A DNA stretch of 64,000 bases from Aureivirga sp. CE67 (GTDB lineage: Bacteria; Bacteroidota; Bacteroidia; Flavobacteriales; Flavobacteriaceae), in assembly GCF_015767245.1 (NCBI RefSeq), contig NZ_JADOTV010000013.1, positions 62,001 to 126,000 on the forward strand, read 5' to 3'. The notes under the pieces were generated by a model that made no database searches, had not been told where the DNA came from, and worked only from the letters and a program-made list of their open reading frames with translations. The translations under genes and the position numbers were made by a program. Shown in pieces: positions 27,597-36,076 of this stretch. Every line of letters begins with the position of its first letter. Position 1 is the stretch's first letter.

Positions 27597-29663
27597 ATGA
27601 ATTATAAAAATATAAAAATACCCTTTGCTGAAAAGAAAATAAAAAAACTTGAAAAGCATGGAGATGTACGAATTGACAACTATTATTGGTTAAACCAAAG
27701 AGAAGATAAAGAAGTAATAAGTTATATTGAATCTGAAAATAAATACTATGATTCTGTAATGGACTCTACAAAAAACTTTCAAGAAGAAGTTTTTGAAGAA
27801 ATGAAAGCCAGAATTAAAGAAGAAGATAGTTCAGTTCCGTATAAAAAAAGAGGGTATTACTATATTAATAAATATATAAAAGGAGCACAATATCCTATTT
27901 ATACACGAAAAAAGGAAACTTTAGAAGCCGACGAAGAAGTGATTTTAGATGTAAATGACATGGCTAAAGGTTTTGAATATTATAAAGTATCTGGGCTAAC
28001 TGTTAGCTCAAACAATAAACTTGCTGCTTACGGAATTGATTCTGTGAGTAGAAGAGAATATACGCTTCAATTTAAAAATCTTGAAACAGGAGAGATTTAC
28101 GCTGATAAGATTGAAAAAACTCAAGGAGATCCAACTTGGGCAAACGATAACAAAACTATTTTTTATACAAAACAAGATCCACAAACCTTACGTAGTGATC
28201 GTGTTTTCATGCATGTTTTAGGAACAGATGCTTCTGAAGATAAAGAAGTTTTCTTTGAACAAGACGAAGCTTTTAGTTGTTATGTTTATAAAACAAAATC
28301 AGAAAAATATATTGTAATTGGTTCATATAGTACTTTAAGTACAGAATATCGAGTATTAGAAGCAGATAATCCTTCTGGAGAATTCAAAGTAATTCAAGAA
28401 AGAATGGACGATCTGGAATACAGTATTGCTCATTATGACTCTCATTTTTATATTTTAACGAATAAAGATAATTCTATAAATTTCAAGATTGTAAAAACTC
28501 CTGAAAATGCTACTACCGTTGAAAATTGGGTAGATGTAATTCCTCATGATGAAAATATTTTAATTGAAGATTTTTCAATTTTTAAAGATTATTTGGTTAT
28601 TGAAGATAGATTTGAAGGTTTGAATCGTGTTAGAATTAAGAGATGGGATGAAACAGAAGATTATTTCCTTCCATTTGGAGAAGAAACTTATGCTGCAGGA
28701 GTATATGGAAATTCTGAATTTAACACAGATATCATTCGTTATACTTATAATTCTTTATCTACTCCAAACTCTGTAATTGATTTCAACATGAAGACTCGTG
28801 AGAAGAAAATCAAGAAAGAGCAAGAAGTTTTAGATAAAAACTTTGATAAAGACAATTATAAAAGTGAAAGACTTTGGGCAACTGGAGATGATGGTGAAAA
28901 AATTGCCATTTCGGTTGTTTATAGAAAAGATACGCCTTTAAATTCTGAAACTCCTCTCCTACTTTACGCTTATGGTTCTTATGGACATACAATCGATCCG
29001 AGTTTTAGTACAACTAGATTGAGTTTATTAGACCGTGGATTTGTATTTGCCATTGCTCATATTCGAGGAGGAGAATATTTAGGAAGAAAATGGTATGAGA
29101 ATGGAAAACTTTTAACGAAGAAAAATACATTTACTGATTTTACATCTTGTGCGAAATTTTTAATTGAAAAAAATTACACTTCGGCAAGACATTTGTATGC
29201 TCAGGGAGGTTCTGCAGGAGGAATGTTAATGGGAGTAATCTTAAATACAAATCCTGAACTGTTTAATGGAGTATTAGCAGAAGTACCTTTTGTGGATGTT
29301 GTAACGACGATGTTAGACGATACAATTCCATTAACAACTGGAGAATATGATGAATGGGGAAATCCTAATGAGAAGAAATATTATGATTACATGAAATCTT
29401 ATTCGCCTTATGATAATGTAGTAAATCAAAAATATCCAAATATATTAGTTACCACTGGCTTCCATGACTCTCAGGTTCAATATTTTGAACCAGCTAAATG
29501 GGTAGCTAAGTTAAGAGATTTTAAAACAGATAATAATTTATTATTATTTCACACAAACATGGATACTGGACATAGCGGATCCTCAGGAAGATTTGATTCT
29601 TTGAAAGAAGTAGCCAGAGATTTTGTGTTTCTGTTAGAATTAGAAAAAAGCAGTAGTAATTAA
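27597..29663 (+). CDS. ptrB: Oligopeptidase B (S9A serine peptidase)
   Basis: From ATG 27597 the protein is 688 residues, the usual length for oligopeptidase B, a cytosolic or periplasmic enzyme cleaving peptides after Arg/Lys. It has an N-terminal beta-propeller and a C-terminal alpha/beta-hydrolase domain with the nucleophile elbow YAQGGSAGGMLMG, the catalytic Asp region VTTGFHDSQVQYFEPAKW and His in TNMDTGHSGSSGRFD. The family hallmark DNYYWLNQREDKEV is near the N-terminus. The gene has its own promoter box and is followed 51 bases later by the sulfonolipid pair, with its own promoter. No signal peptide was seen. Confidence 0.93.
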   Translation: MNYKNIKIPFAEKKIKKLEKHGDVRIDNYYWLNQREDKEVISYIESENKYYDSVMDSTKNFQEEVFEEMKARIKEEDSSVPYKKRGYYYINKYIKGAQYPIYTRKKETLEADEEVILDVNDMAKGFEYYKVSGLTVSSNNKLAAYGIDSVSRREYTLQFKNLETGEIYADKIEKTQGDPTWANDNKTIFYTKQDPQTLRSDRVFMHVLGTDASEDKEVFFEQDEAFSCYVYKTKSEKYIVIGSYSTLSTEYRVLEADNPSGEFKVIQERMDDLEYSIAHYDSHFYILTNKDNSINFKIVKTPENATTVENWVDVIPHDENILIEDFSIFKDYLVIEDRFEGLNRVRIKRWDETEDYFLPFGEETYAAGVYGNSEFNTDIIRYTYNSLSTPNSVIDFNMKTREKKIKKEQEVLDKNFDKDNYKSERLWATGDDGEKIAISVVYRKDTPLNSETPLLLYAYGSYGHTIDPSFSTTRLSLLDRGFVFAIAHIRGGEYLGRKWYENGKLLTKKNTFTDFTSCAKFLIEKNYTSARHLYAQGGSAGGMLMGVILNTNPELFNGVLAEVPFVDVVTTMLDDTIPLTTGEYDEWGNPNEKKYYDYMKSYSPYDNVVNQKYPNILVTTGFHDSQVQYFEPAKWVAKLRDFKTDNNLLLFHTNMDTGHSGSSGRFDSLKEVARDFVFLLELEKSSSN

Positions 29664-29674
29664 AAAAAAAATCA

Positions 29675-29682
29675 TAAATTTG
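29675..29682 (+). promoter_or_regulatory. -7 box for the cysteate synthase-like gene
   Basis: TAAATTTG (then CCGC) matches TAnnTTTG exactly, 33 bases before the start codon of the PLP enzyme pair. Confidence 0.5.
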
Positions 29683-29714
29683 CCGCTGATTGATGATTAA
29701 TTATAATTAATTTC

Positions 29715-30752
29715 ATGAAAAAAAACATAGGTATACACCAAAATATACTTGAGCTTGTTGGAAATACTCCAATGATCAGGTTAAATAAGATCACTAAACA
29801 ATTCAAAGGAGAGTTTTTAGCAAAATTTGAAGGATTCAATCCTGGTCAATCAACTAAAGATAGAATCGCTCTTCATATTATCGAACAAGCTGAAAAAAAG
29901 GGAATCTTAACTCCTGGTAGTACTATCATTGAAACGACTTCTGGTAATACAGGATTTAGTTTGGCAATGGTTAGTATTATCAAAGGATATGAGTGTATTT
30001 TGGCAGTAAGTTCTAAATCGTCAAATGATAAGATTGACATGCTAAAAGCAATGGGAGCAAAAGTTTATGTTTGTCCTGCAAATGTAAGTGCTGATGACCC
30101 AAGATCTTATTATCAAGTAGCCAAAAGACTTCACACAGAAACAGCTGGTTCTGTTTATATCAATCAATATTTTAATGAATTAAATATTGATGCACATTAT
30201 AATTCTACTGGACCTGAAATTTGGGAACAAACAGAAGGTAAAATTACACACTTAGTAGCTGCAAGTGGAACAGGAGGAACAATTTCTGGAACTTCAAGAT
30301 TTTTAAAAGAACAAAATCCAAACATCAAGATTATTGGTGTAGATGCTTTTGGTTCTATCTTAAAGAAATTCCACGAAACTAGAGAATTCGATCCAAATGA
30401 AATTTATCCTTACCGAATCGAAGGTTTAGGAAAAAACTTAATCCCAACTGCAACAGATTTTGATGTTATTGACAAGTTTGAAAAAGTAACAGATGAAGCT
30501 AGTGCTCATAGAGCAAGAGAACTTGCATTAACTGAAGGGATTTTTGCAGGATATACAAGTGGAGCTGCAATGCAAGCATTAATTCAGAGAGCAGAAGCTG
30601 GAGAATTTGATGAAAACAGTAAAGTTGTAGTAATATTCCCAGATCACGGATCTCGTTATATGAGTAAAATATATAGTGACAAATGGATGCAAGAACAAGG
30701 TTTCTTTGATACAGAGAAAATTGCAAATCCTGAAGTGGAATTCATAAAATAA
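29715..30752 (+). CDS. Cysteine synthase-family PLP enzyme, likely cysteate synthase
   Basis: The 345-residue enzyme has the fold-type II motifs [27 protein letters not shown] (PLP lysine in TKDR), [14 protein letters not shown] (phosphate and substrate loop) and [18 protein letters not shown]. The N-terminal half resembles CysK. It is followed by an alpha-oxoamine-synthase-like gene, the arrangement I recall for capnine/sulfonolipid synthesis in flavobacteria, where the cysteine-synthase homologue makes cysteate from O-phosphoserine and sulfite and its partner joins cysteate to an acyl chain. The homologue-level call is firm; the cysteate role is inference from context and recall. It could instead be an ordinary cysteine or cystathionine synthase. 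Confidence 0.88.
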   Translation: MKKNIGIHQNILELVGNTPMIRLNKITKQFKGEFLAKFEGFNPGQSTKDRIALHIIEQAEKKGILTPGSTIIETTSGNTGFSLAMVSIIKGYECILAVSSKSSNDKIDMLKAMGAKVYVCPANVSADDPRSYYQVAKRLHTETAGSVYINQYFNELNIDAHYNSTGPEIWEQTEGKITHLVAASGTGGTISGTSRFLKEQNPNIKIIGVDAFGSILKKFHETREFDPNEIYPYRIEGLGKNLIPTATDFDVIDKFEKVTDEASAHRARELALTEGIFAGYTSGAAMQALIQRAEAGEFDENSKVVVIFPDHGSRYMSKIYSDKWMQEQGFFDTEKIANPEVEFIK

Positions 30753-30820
30753 AAAGAAGATAATTTTAAAAGAGAAATTTTAAAAGACCTATGCGTTTTT
30801 TAAAATCATAAATATAAAGT

Positions 30821-32089
30821 ATGAAAGATTTATTTGACAGAATACTTAATGATAGAGGACCTTTAGGGAATTGGGCTAAACAAGCTGAAGGATACTATAT
30901 TTTCCCTAAACTAGAAGGGCATATCTCAAACAGAATGCACTTCAACGGTAAGAAAGTTATTACTTGGAGTATTAACGATTACTTAGGTTTAGCAAATCAT
31001 CCTGAGGTAAAAAAAGCAGATGGAGAAGCTGCTATTGAGCACGGAATGGCGTACCCAATGGGAGCTAGAATGATGTCAGGTCATACAATCTATCACGAGC
31101 AATTAGAAAATGAATTAGCAGAGTTTGTAAGCAAAGAAGCTTCTTATTTAGTAAACTTCGGATACCAAGGAATGGTTTCTGCAATTGATGCTTTAGTTTC
31201 TAAAAACGACGTTATTGTATATGATGTAGATTCACATGCTTGTATTATTGATGGAGTTCGTTTACACATGGGTAAACGTTTTACATATAAACACAATGAT
31301 GTTGCAAGTTTAGAAAAAAACTTAGAAAGAGCTACAAAAATCGCTAATGAAACAGGTGGTGGTATTTTAGTAATTTCTGAAGGAGTTTTCGGAATGAGAG
31401 GAGAGCAAGGTAAATTAAAAGAAATTGTTGCTCTTAAAGAAAAATACAACTTTAGATTATTAGTGGATGATGCTCATGGATTCGGAACTTTAGGTAAAAC
31501 TGGAGCTGGAGCTGGAGAAGAGCAAGGAATCCAAGATGATATCGATGTTTACTTTGCTACTTTCGCAAAATCGATGGCTGGAATTGGAGCTTTCTTCGCT
31601 GGTGATAAAGAAGTTGTTGAGTATTTAAAATACAACATGCGTTCACAAATGTTCGCAAAATCTTTACCAATGGCAATGGTAAAAGGAGCACTTAAGAGAT
31701 TAGATATGCTTCGTACAATGCCTGAGTTAAAGAATAAACTTTGGGAAAACGTAGATGCTTTACAATCTGGATTAACTAAGAATGGATTCAACATTGGTAA
31801 AACAAATACTTGTGTTACTCCAGTATTCTTAGAAGGAGATATTCCAGAAGCTATGGCAATGGTAAACGATTTAAGAGAGAACTACGGAATCTTCTGTTCT
31901 ATCGTTGTTTATCCAGTTATTCCAAAAGGAATGATCTTATTAAGATTAATCCCTACTGCTTCTCACACTTTAGAAGATGTTGAAGAAACTATTGTTGCTT
32001 TCTCTGCTATCCGTGAGAAATTAGAAAATGGAACTTACAAAAGACTTTCTGAAGCTGTAAGAAAAAAGCAAGAAACTTTAATGCAATAA
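30821..32089 (+). CDS. Alpha-oxoamine synthase-family enzyme, likely cysteate acyltransferase
   Basis: The 422-residue fold-type I PLP enzyme (relatives: serine palmitoyltransferase, KBL, AONS) shows WSINDYLGLANHPEV, YPMGARMMSGHTIYHEQLE (cofactor and acyl-CoA loop), VDDAHGFGTLGKTGAG and TFAKSMAGIGAFFAG with the PLP lysine. No membrane segment is seen. Downstream of the likely cysteate synthase it should condense cysteate with an activated fatty acid (ACP- or CoA-bound) to 3-ketocapnine, the first committed step of sulfonolipids, which are linked to gliding in some flavobacteria. Alternative: the serine palmitoyltransferase used for sphingolipids. Confidence 0.88.
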   Translation: MKDLFDRILNDRGPLGNWAKQAEGYYIFPKLEGHISNRMHFNGKKVITWSINDYLGLANHPEVKKADGEAAIEHGMAYPMGARMMSGHTIYHEQLENELAEFVSKEASYLVNFGYQGMVSAIDALVSKNDVIVYDVDSHACIIDGVRLHMGKRFTYKHNDVASLEKNLERATKIANETGGGILVISEGVFGMRGEQGKLKEIVALKEKYNFRLLVDDAHGFGTLGKTGAGAGEEQGIQDDIDVYFATFAKSMAGIGAFFAGDKEVVEYLKYNMRSQMFAKSLPMAMVKGALKRLDMLRTMPELKNKLWENVDALQSGLTKNGFNIGKTNTCVTPVFLEGDIPEAMAMVNDLRENYGIFCSIVVYPVIPKGMILLRLIPTASHTLEDVEETIVAFSAIREKLENGTYKRLSEAVRKKQETLMQ

Positions 32090-32111
32090 GAAAGTAAAAT
32101 ATATTTTAAAT

Positions 32112-32143
32112 AAAAAGCTCAAATCGGTTGATTTGAGCTTTTT
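32112..32143 (+). terminator. Intrinsic terminator of the sulfonolipid pair
   Basis: A 14-bp perfect stem AAAAAGCTCAAATC / GATTTGAGCTTTTT with loop GGTT follows the acyltransferase gene. Confidence 0.92.
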
Positions 32144-32231
32144 ATTTTATGAAGTAATTTAGAAATCTAATTTTCAATATCTCGAAAAGTCTTACTTATT
32201 TGTTATGATAAAAAAGATTACTAGCAATTAT

Positions 32232-33707
32232 TTATCTTTTTTCTAAAATAATATATTTATCATCTTGACTAACATAAGCGATAATATAACTCCCATTAAA
32301 TTTTAATAAAACAGGTCGTTCTTTATACAATTCATCATCAAGAAAATAATCTGCAATACTTCTTAGCTTAGAAATATAATTTATAACCGGACAAGGTTTT
32401 AATGTCGTTCTATCTAAGGAAATATTAATCCTTAATGATTTACCTATTTCTTGCCTAAAAAAACTACTGTGTGATGTTATTAAAGTTCCTTGAAAACCAT
32501 CAGGAGAACCATAATAAAAAGTATTATAGGTATGAAAAGTTATAGGTCCATTTATTGTTGAAATAGTTTGATTTCCAAAAAAAAATGAAGTACCATAGAA
32601 CGGCATCTTATTATTAAGTATTCTATTAAACTTTGTTTTATAATAAGTACTCAATTGAAGAGAATAAGTATTCATATGTGAGATTACCTCAAAACCAAAT
32701 CCTTTATTGACATATTTTTTGAAAAAATTCTCTGCTTTTACATCATTATCTTCTACGTCAAAAACTTTTTTAATAAAATAAGAACCTCCAATATCATTTG
32801 ACTGTGAAAATTCGTTCACCTTTTCATCTGTTTCTAAATTATAAACAGAAACCACTGATTGTTCTTTATTCAAAATCATTTGAAATAAATATTGGTCTTT
32901 TATAAAAGAATTTGAATTTTTCTTGAACTCTACATTATCTAAATTTCCTTTTTTATACTCTTTAAAAGTGTGCTTAAAAGCATCTAAATCTACATTTAAA
33001 ACATAAGTTCTATGATCATTTTGATCTATAGTCATTATTAATTTAGAATCTTTGACATAGTATTTATTTTTATTAAAAGTAGGCATTAAGGGGTTTTCAC
33101 TTTCCGTATCAATCTCGTCAAATTTTCTATTATTTTTAATTAAACTCGAAAATAAGCCATCTTCTGTTGCTTCTGTTAATTCCCCTGTAAGATCTACTTG
33201 GTATTTTCTAGTAAATTTTGCTTGAGAAAACTCGTAAAAATTTAGAATAGACGATTTTTTATTTACAGACAAAACATATGTTTTCTGATCTACATTTACA
33301 ATATCAATAAATTCTTCTTTTCTTTTAAAATCGAAAGGTGCTACAAATTCTAAGTAAACTCCTGGTCTGTCATTTGGAATGTGAATTCCTCTTATTTTTC
33401 TTTCTTTTTTATCTGTAAAAAACAAATTCACTCCATCTTTATCCATATTTACTTTCACTAAATATTTTATATTAGATTGAGAAATGGTGTATGAAACTTG
33501 ATTTACAAACCTATAATCATCTTTGAAATTTTGTAGATAAATTTTACGGTTTTGGAAAGTAATAATACTAAAACGATTCTTGTATGATTGTCCGAAAGTT
33601 AAGTTCGAATAATTACATTCTGATTTTGCATCGATTTCCATTTTTTGTGAAAATACATTTGTAAATAATAAGATAAAAAGAAAAGGTAAAATACTTTTTT
33701 TAAACAT
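32232..33707 (-). CDS. Hypothetical exported protein, 491 residues
   Basis: The sequence has a signal peptide (KSILPFLFILLFTNVFSQ) and no membrane helix after it. The mature part is rich in beta-type strands such as FSIITFQNRKIYLQNFKDDYRF and repeated YVLSVNKKSSILNFYEFSQ-like segments, which could be a WD- or beta-propeller-like fold. The family is not recognised. It is monocistronic, and the MITE-like element and terminator hairpin lie between it and the upstream rluF. Confidence 0.75.
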   Translation of the reverse strand: MFKKSILPFLFILLFTNVFSQKMEIDAKSECNYSNLTFGQSYKNRFSIITFQNRKIYLQNFKDDYRFVNQVSYTISQSNIKYLVKVNMDKDGVNLFFTDKKERKIRGIHIPNDRPGVYLEFVAPFDFKRKEEFIDIVNVDQKTYVLSVNKKSSILNFYEFSQAKFTRKYQVDLTGELTEATEDGLFSSLIKNNRKFDEIDTESENPLMPTFNKNKYYVKDSKLIMTIDQNDHRTYVLNVDLDAFKHTFKEYKKGNLDNVEFKKNSNSFIKDQYLFQMILNKEQSVVSVYNLETDEKVNEFSQSNDIGGSYFIKKVFDVEDNDVKAENFFKKYVNKGFGFEVISHMNTYSLQLSTYYKTKFNRILNNKMPFYGTSFFFGNQTISTINGPITFHTYNTFYYGSPDGFQGTLITSHSSFFRQEIGKSLRINISLDRTTLKPCPVINYISKLRSIADYFLDDELYKERPVLLKFNGSYIIAYVSQDDKYIILEKR

Positions 33708-33778
33708 TTTTTTATTTTTTCAACAAAAATAAAGGTTTTGAATAGTAAATGTACTTTTAATTATAAAATATTTGAAAT

Positions 33779-33818
33779 AAAAAAGCAGTATTCTGAATAT
33801 TCAGAATACTGCTTTTTT
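33779..33818. terminator. 40-bp perfect palindromic terminator
   Basis: The two halves (core GCAGTATTCTGAA / TTCAGAATACTGC) are perfectly complementary and are flanked by A6 and T6, so it can stop transcription on either strand. The leftward transcript from rluF, 290 bases away, is the likely client. Confidence 0.85.
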
Positions 33819-33822
33819 AAAT

Positions 33823-33940
33823 GTTGTCACATTTGAAAATCATATAAGTGAATTTGGTTTGTTTTAAACACACCCCTAGCCCCTCTCAAGAGGGGAAATT
33901 GATAATCTTTAAAGATTAATACATAATAAAACGTGATAAT
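33823..33940. repeat. MITE-like element, copy 2 (118 bp)
   Basis: The right end has AAACGTGATAAT (33929-33940), identical to copy 1; the left end GTTGTCACATTT (33823-33834) is a 9/12 match to ATTATCACGTTT. The core AACACACCCCTAGCCCCTCTCAAGAGGGGAA (here shown in two parts: AACACACCCCTAGC and CCCTCTCAAGAGGGGAA) is identical on the other strand to the fragment at 22687. Its full length is within one base of copy 1, so the boundaries are well supported. Confidence 0.75.
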
Positions 33941-33968
33941 ATCTATATATGTTTTGTTTAGTAATTTT

Positions 33969-34050
33969 CGGCTTAGGGATTGTAGCGGCATCCTTTTTTG
34001 CTTCTTCATCAAGTTGCTTTGGCAAAAAAGATATAGCGAAAAGCCCAACC
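33969..34050 (+). ncRNA. Candidate structured RNA (Flavo-1-like)
   Basis: The segment reads GGCTTAGGGATTGTAGCGGC, ATCCTTTTTTGC, a short loop, GGCAAAAAAGAT and ATAGCGAAAAGCCC. An inner helix ATCCTTTTTTGC/GGCAAAAAAGAT (one bulge) is closed by GGG/CCC, with two conserved-looking internal loops (TGTAGCGG and ATAGCGAAA). I recall many near-identical sequences in flavobacterial intergenic regions and a published Flavobacteria-specific RNA motif called Flavo-1; the identity with that motif is from memory. It encodes no plausible protein. Confidence 0.45.
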
Positions 34051-34109
34051 CGATTCCTGAGTTTTTGAAACGAAGGAAAAAAGGGGAAGCTCCAAATTAT
34101 TTTCTAAAC

Positions 34110-34832
34110 TTAATCGTGTGTTTTTGAAGATTCACTTACCAAACGATTGATTTCTTTTAATTCTTCTTCGGTGATATAACGCCATTTTCCTACCGGAATA
34201 TCAAGAGAAACGTTCATAATTCGAACTCTTTTCAGTTTCGTTACTTTGTATCCAAGATATTCACTCATTCTACGAATTTGGCGATTTAGACCTTGTGTAA
34301 GAATGATTTTGAATTTGTTTTTCGTCAGTTGCTCCACTTCACACTCTCTTGTAACTGTATCAAGAATTGGAACTCCGCTACTCATTTTTTTCACGAATTC
34401 TTCTGTGATTGGCTTGTCCACTGTAACAATATATTCTTTTTCGTGATTGTTTCTTGCACGAAGAATTTTGTTTACAATATCTCCATCATTTGTCAGAAAA
34501 ATCAGACCTTCACTTGGTTTATCTAATCTTCCGATTGGGAAAATTCTTTTTTCGTATCCGATATAATCAATAATATTGTCTTTCTCTACTCTCGAATCTG
34601 TTGTACAAACAATTCCGATTGGTTTGTTGAAAGCAATATAAACTGGTTTATCATTTGGTTCTGAAATCAACTTTCCGTCTACATGAACCTCATCTCCTTC
34701 TTTCACTTTTGTTCCCAATTCTGGAACTTTTCCGTTGATTTTGATTCTTCCAGCTTCTAAAAGTTTATCTGCTGCTCTTCTCGAACAATATCCTACTTCA
34801 CTCAGATATTTATTTATTCTTATTTCCTTCAT
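34110..34832 (-). CDS. rluF: 23S rRNA pseudouridine synthase RluF-like
   Basis: The 240-residue protein starts with an S4 RNA-binding domain ([34 protein letters not shown]) and continues into an RsuA/RluB/RluE/RluF catalytic domain with the motif [20 protein letters not shown], where the Asp is the nucleophile, and [12 protein letters not shown]. The close match to RluF sequences ([43 protein letters not shown]) suggests modification of 23S rRNA at 2604. It is transcribed leftward, towards the hairpin at 33779. Confidence 0.9.
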   Translation of the reverse strand: MKEIRINKYLSEVGYCSRRAADKLLEAGRIKINGKVPELGTKVKEGDEVHVDGKLISEPNDKPVYIAFNKPIGIVCTTDSRVEKDNIIDYIGYEKRIFPIGRLDKPSEGLIFLTNDGDIVNKILRARNNHEKEYIVTVDKPITEEFVKKMSSGVPILDTVTRECEVEQLTKNKFKIILTQGLNRQIRRMSEYLGYKVTKLKRVRIMNVSLDIPVGKWRYITEEELKEINRLVSESSKTHD

Positions 34833-34884
34833 GTTAATTCAAGAAAATGAACTAATATTTTAGTTCTGTTTTTATAAAAATGCT

Positions 34885-35481
34885 TTATTTCCACTTTTTC
34901 ACTCCTGCTTCCATTCGCATATTCAGATTGTTTTGATCTGGCGGAATTGGGCATGAATAAAGTGAATTATAAGCGCAATATGGGTTATACGCTTTATTGA
35001 AATCCAAAATAATCGTGTCTCCTTCGGGAATTCTTAAATCTAAATATCTTCCTCCATCATAAGATTCCTCTCCATTTGTCAGATCTGTAAAAGGAATAAA
35101 AAGATAATCTACATATTCTTTTTTCTCTTTTAATTTCTGATTTTGATAAACCTCAAGACGATATTCTTTTCCGTCAATATCAAAAACTACTTCTGCATAT
35201 TTTTGATATTCTGGAAGTCTATCCGTGGTAGTTGGCATCTGAAACGTCAATGGATTTGTTTCCACTATAAACTTTGCTTCTACTCTATATTTATCATTTA
35301 TTGGAAAAAAATCTAACGATTTGAACTTCTTCAGATCACTTTTCTTTAGAGGAGATTCGTTTGGATTTTTATATTCTTCATTTAATTCTTTCTGAAATTT
35401 TTCAATTTCTTCTTTGTTTGATTGTGCAAAACCAAAAGAAGTAAAAAGAACAAATGAGATTAAAAATAGATAGTTTTTCAT
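34885..35481 (-). CDS. DUF1684 exported protein
   Basis: The 198-residue protein has a signal peptide (LFLISFVLFTSFGFAQ) and the DUF1684 pattern: LPEYQKYAEVVFDIDGKEYRLEVYQNQKLKEKKEYVDYLFIPFTDLTNGEESYDGGRYLDLRIPEGDTIILDFNKAYNPYCAYNSLYSCPIPP. The order ends with N-P-Y-C-A-Y and P-P-x-N-N, typical of the family. The function is not known. Its start overlaps the stop of idi by one base (TAATG), so the genes are coupled. Confidence 0.85.
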   Translation of the reverse strand: MKNYLFLISFVLFTSFGFAQSNKEEIEKFQKELNEEYKNPNESPLKKSDLKKFKSLDFFPINDKYRVEAKFIVETNPLTFQMPTTTDRLPEYQKYAEVVFDIDGKEYRLEVYQNQKLKEKKEYVDYLFIPFTDLTNGEESYDGGRYLDLRIPEGDTIILDFNKAYNPYCAYNSLYSCPIPPDQNNLNMRMEAGVKKWK

Positions 35482-36005
35482 TATTTATTTTCTTCTAGAA
35501 ACGAATAGAACTTTTCGAAAATGATTTTAAACCATTCTGTATAAATTTCTGGCTTTTCTTCGATATCTTTTTTCACATCTTCTAATGGCATCCATTTAAA
35601 AGCTTCTACTTCTTCAGGATTTACATTTGGTTCGTCATTATAATTCCCAACCATTACATGATCAAATTCATGCTCTGTCAATCCGTTTGCGAAAGGCGCT
35701 TTATATACAAAAGAACAAACTTCTTTTAGATCTGTAACAAATCCCATTTCTTCTTGTAAACGACGTTTTCCAGCTTCTAAATTAGATTCCCCATCTCTTT
35801 GATGGCTACAACAAGTATTTGTCCAAAGTAACGGAGAATGGTATTTTGATGCTGCTCTTTGTTGCAACATTAATTCTCCTTGATCGTTAAAAACAAAAAC
35901 AGAAAATGCTCTATGAAGTAAAGCTTTTTCGTGTGCTTCTATTTTTTCCATTAAACCAACTTGTTCGTCGTTTTCGTTAACCAATATTACGTATTCCTCT
36001 TTCAT
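35481..36005 (-). CDS. idi: Isopentenyl-diphosphate delta-isomerase, type I
   Basis: The 174-residue Nudix-fold enzyme isomerises IPP and DMAPP for terpenoid and carotenoid synthesis. The signatures are LLHRAFSVFVFNDQGELMLQQRA, LLWTNTCCSHQRDGES with the catalytic cysteine and histidine, and EEMGFVTDLKEVCSFVYKAPF. The length is usual for bacterial type I enzymes. It is the first gene of a two-gene unit with the DUF1684 protein. Confidence 0.95.
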   Translation of the reverse strand: MKEEYVILVNENDEQVGLMEKIEAHEKALLHRAFSVFVFNDQGELMLQQRAASKYHSPLLWTNTCCSHQRDGESNLEAGKRRLQEEMGFVTDLKEVCSFVYKAPFANGLTEHEFDHVMVGNYNDEPNVNPEEVEAFKWMPLEDVKKDIEEKPEIYTEWFKIIFEKFYSFLEENK

Positions 36006-36076
36006 TCTGTTTCATAAATTTAGAAAAACAAAGGTATACATTTATCTTAAACAAAAAGCAATATTCTATTATGTAA

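Noticed and set aside
33827-34048. Leftward 73-codon frame across the MITE-like copy and the structured RNA
   Set aside because: It runs through repeat and RNA-like sequence, has no family likeness and no ribosome-binding site; similar spurious small proteins arise from this repeat.
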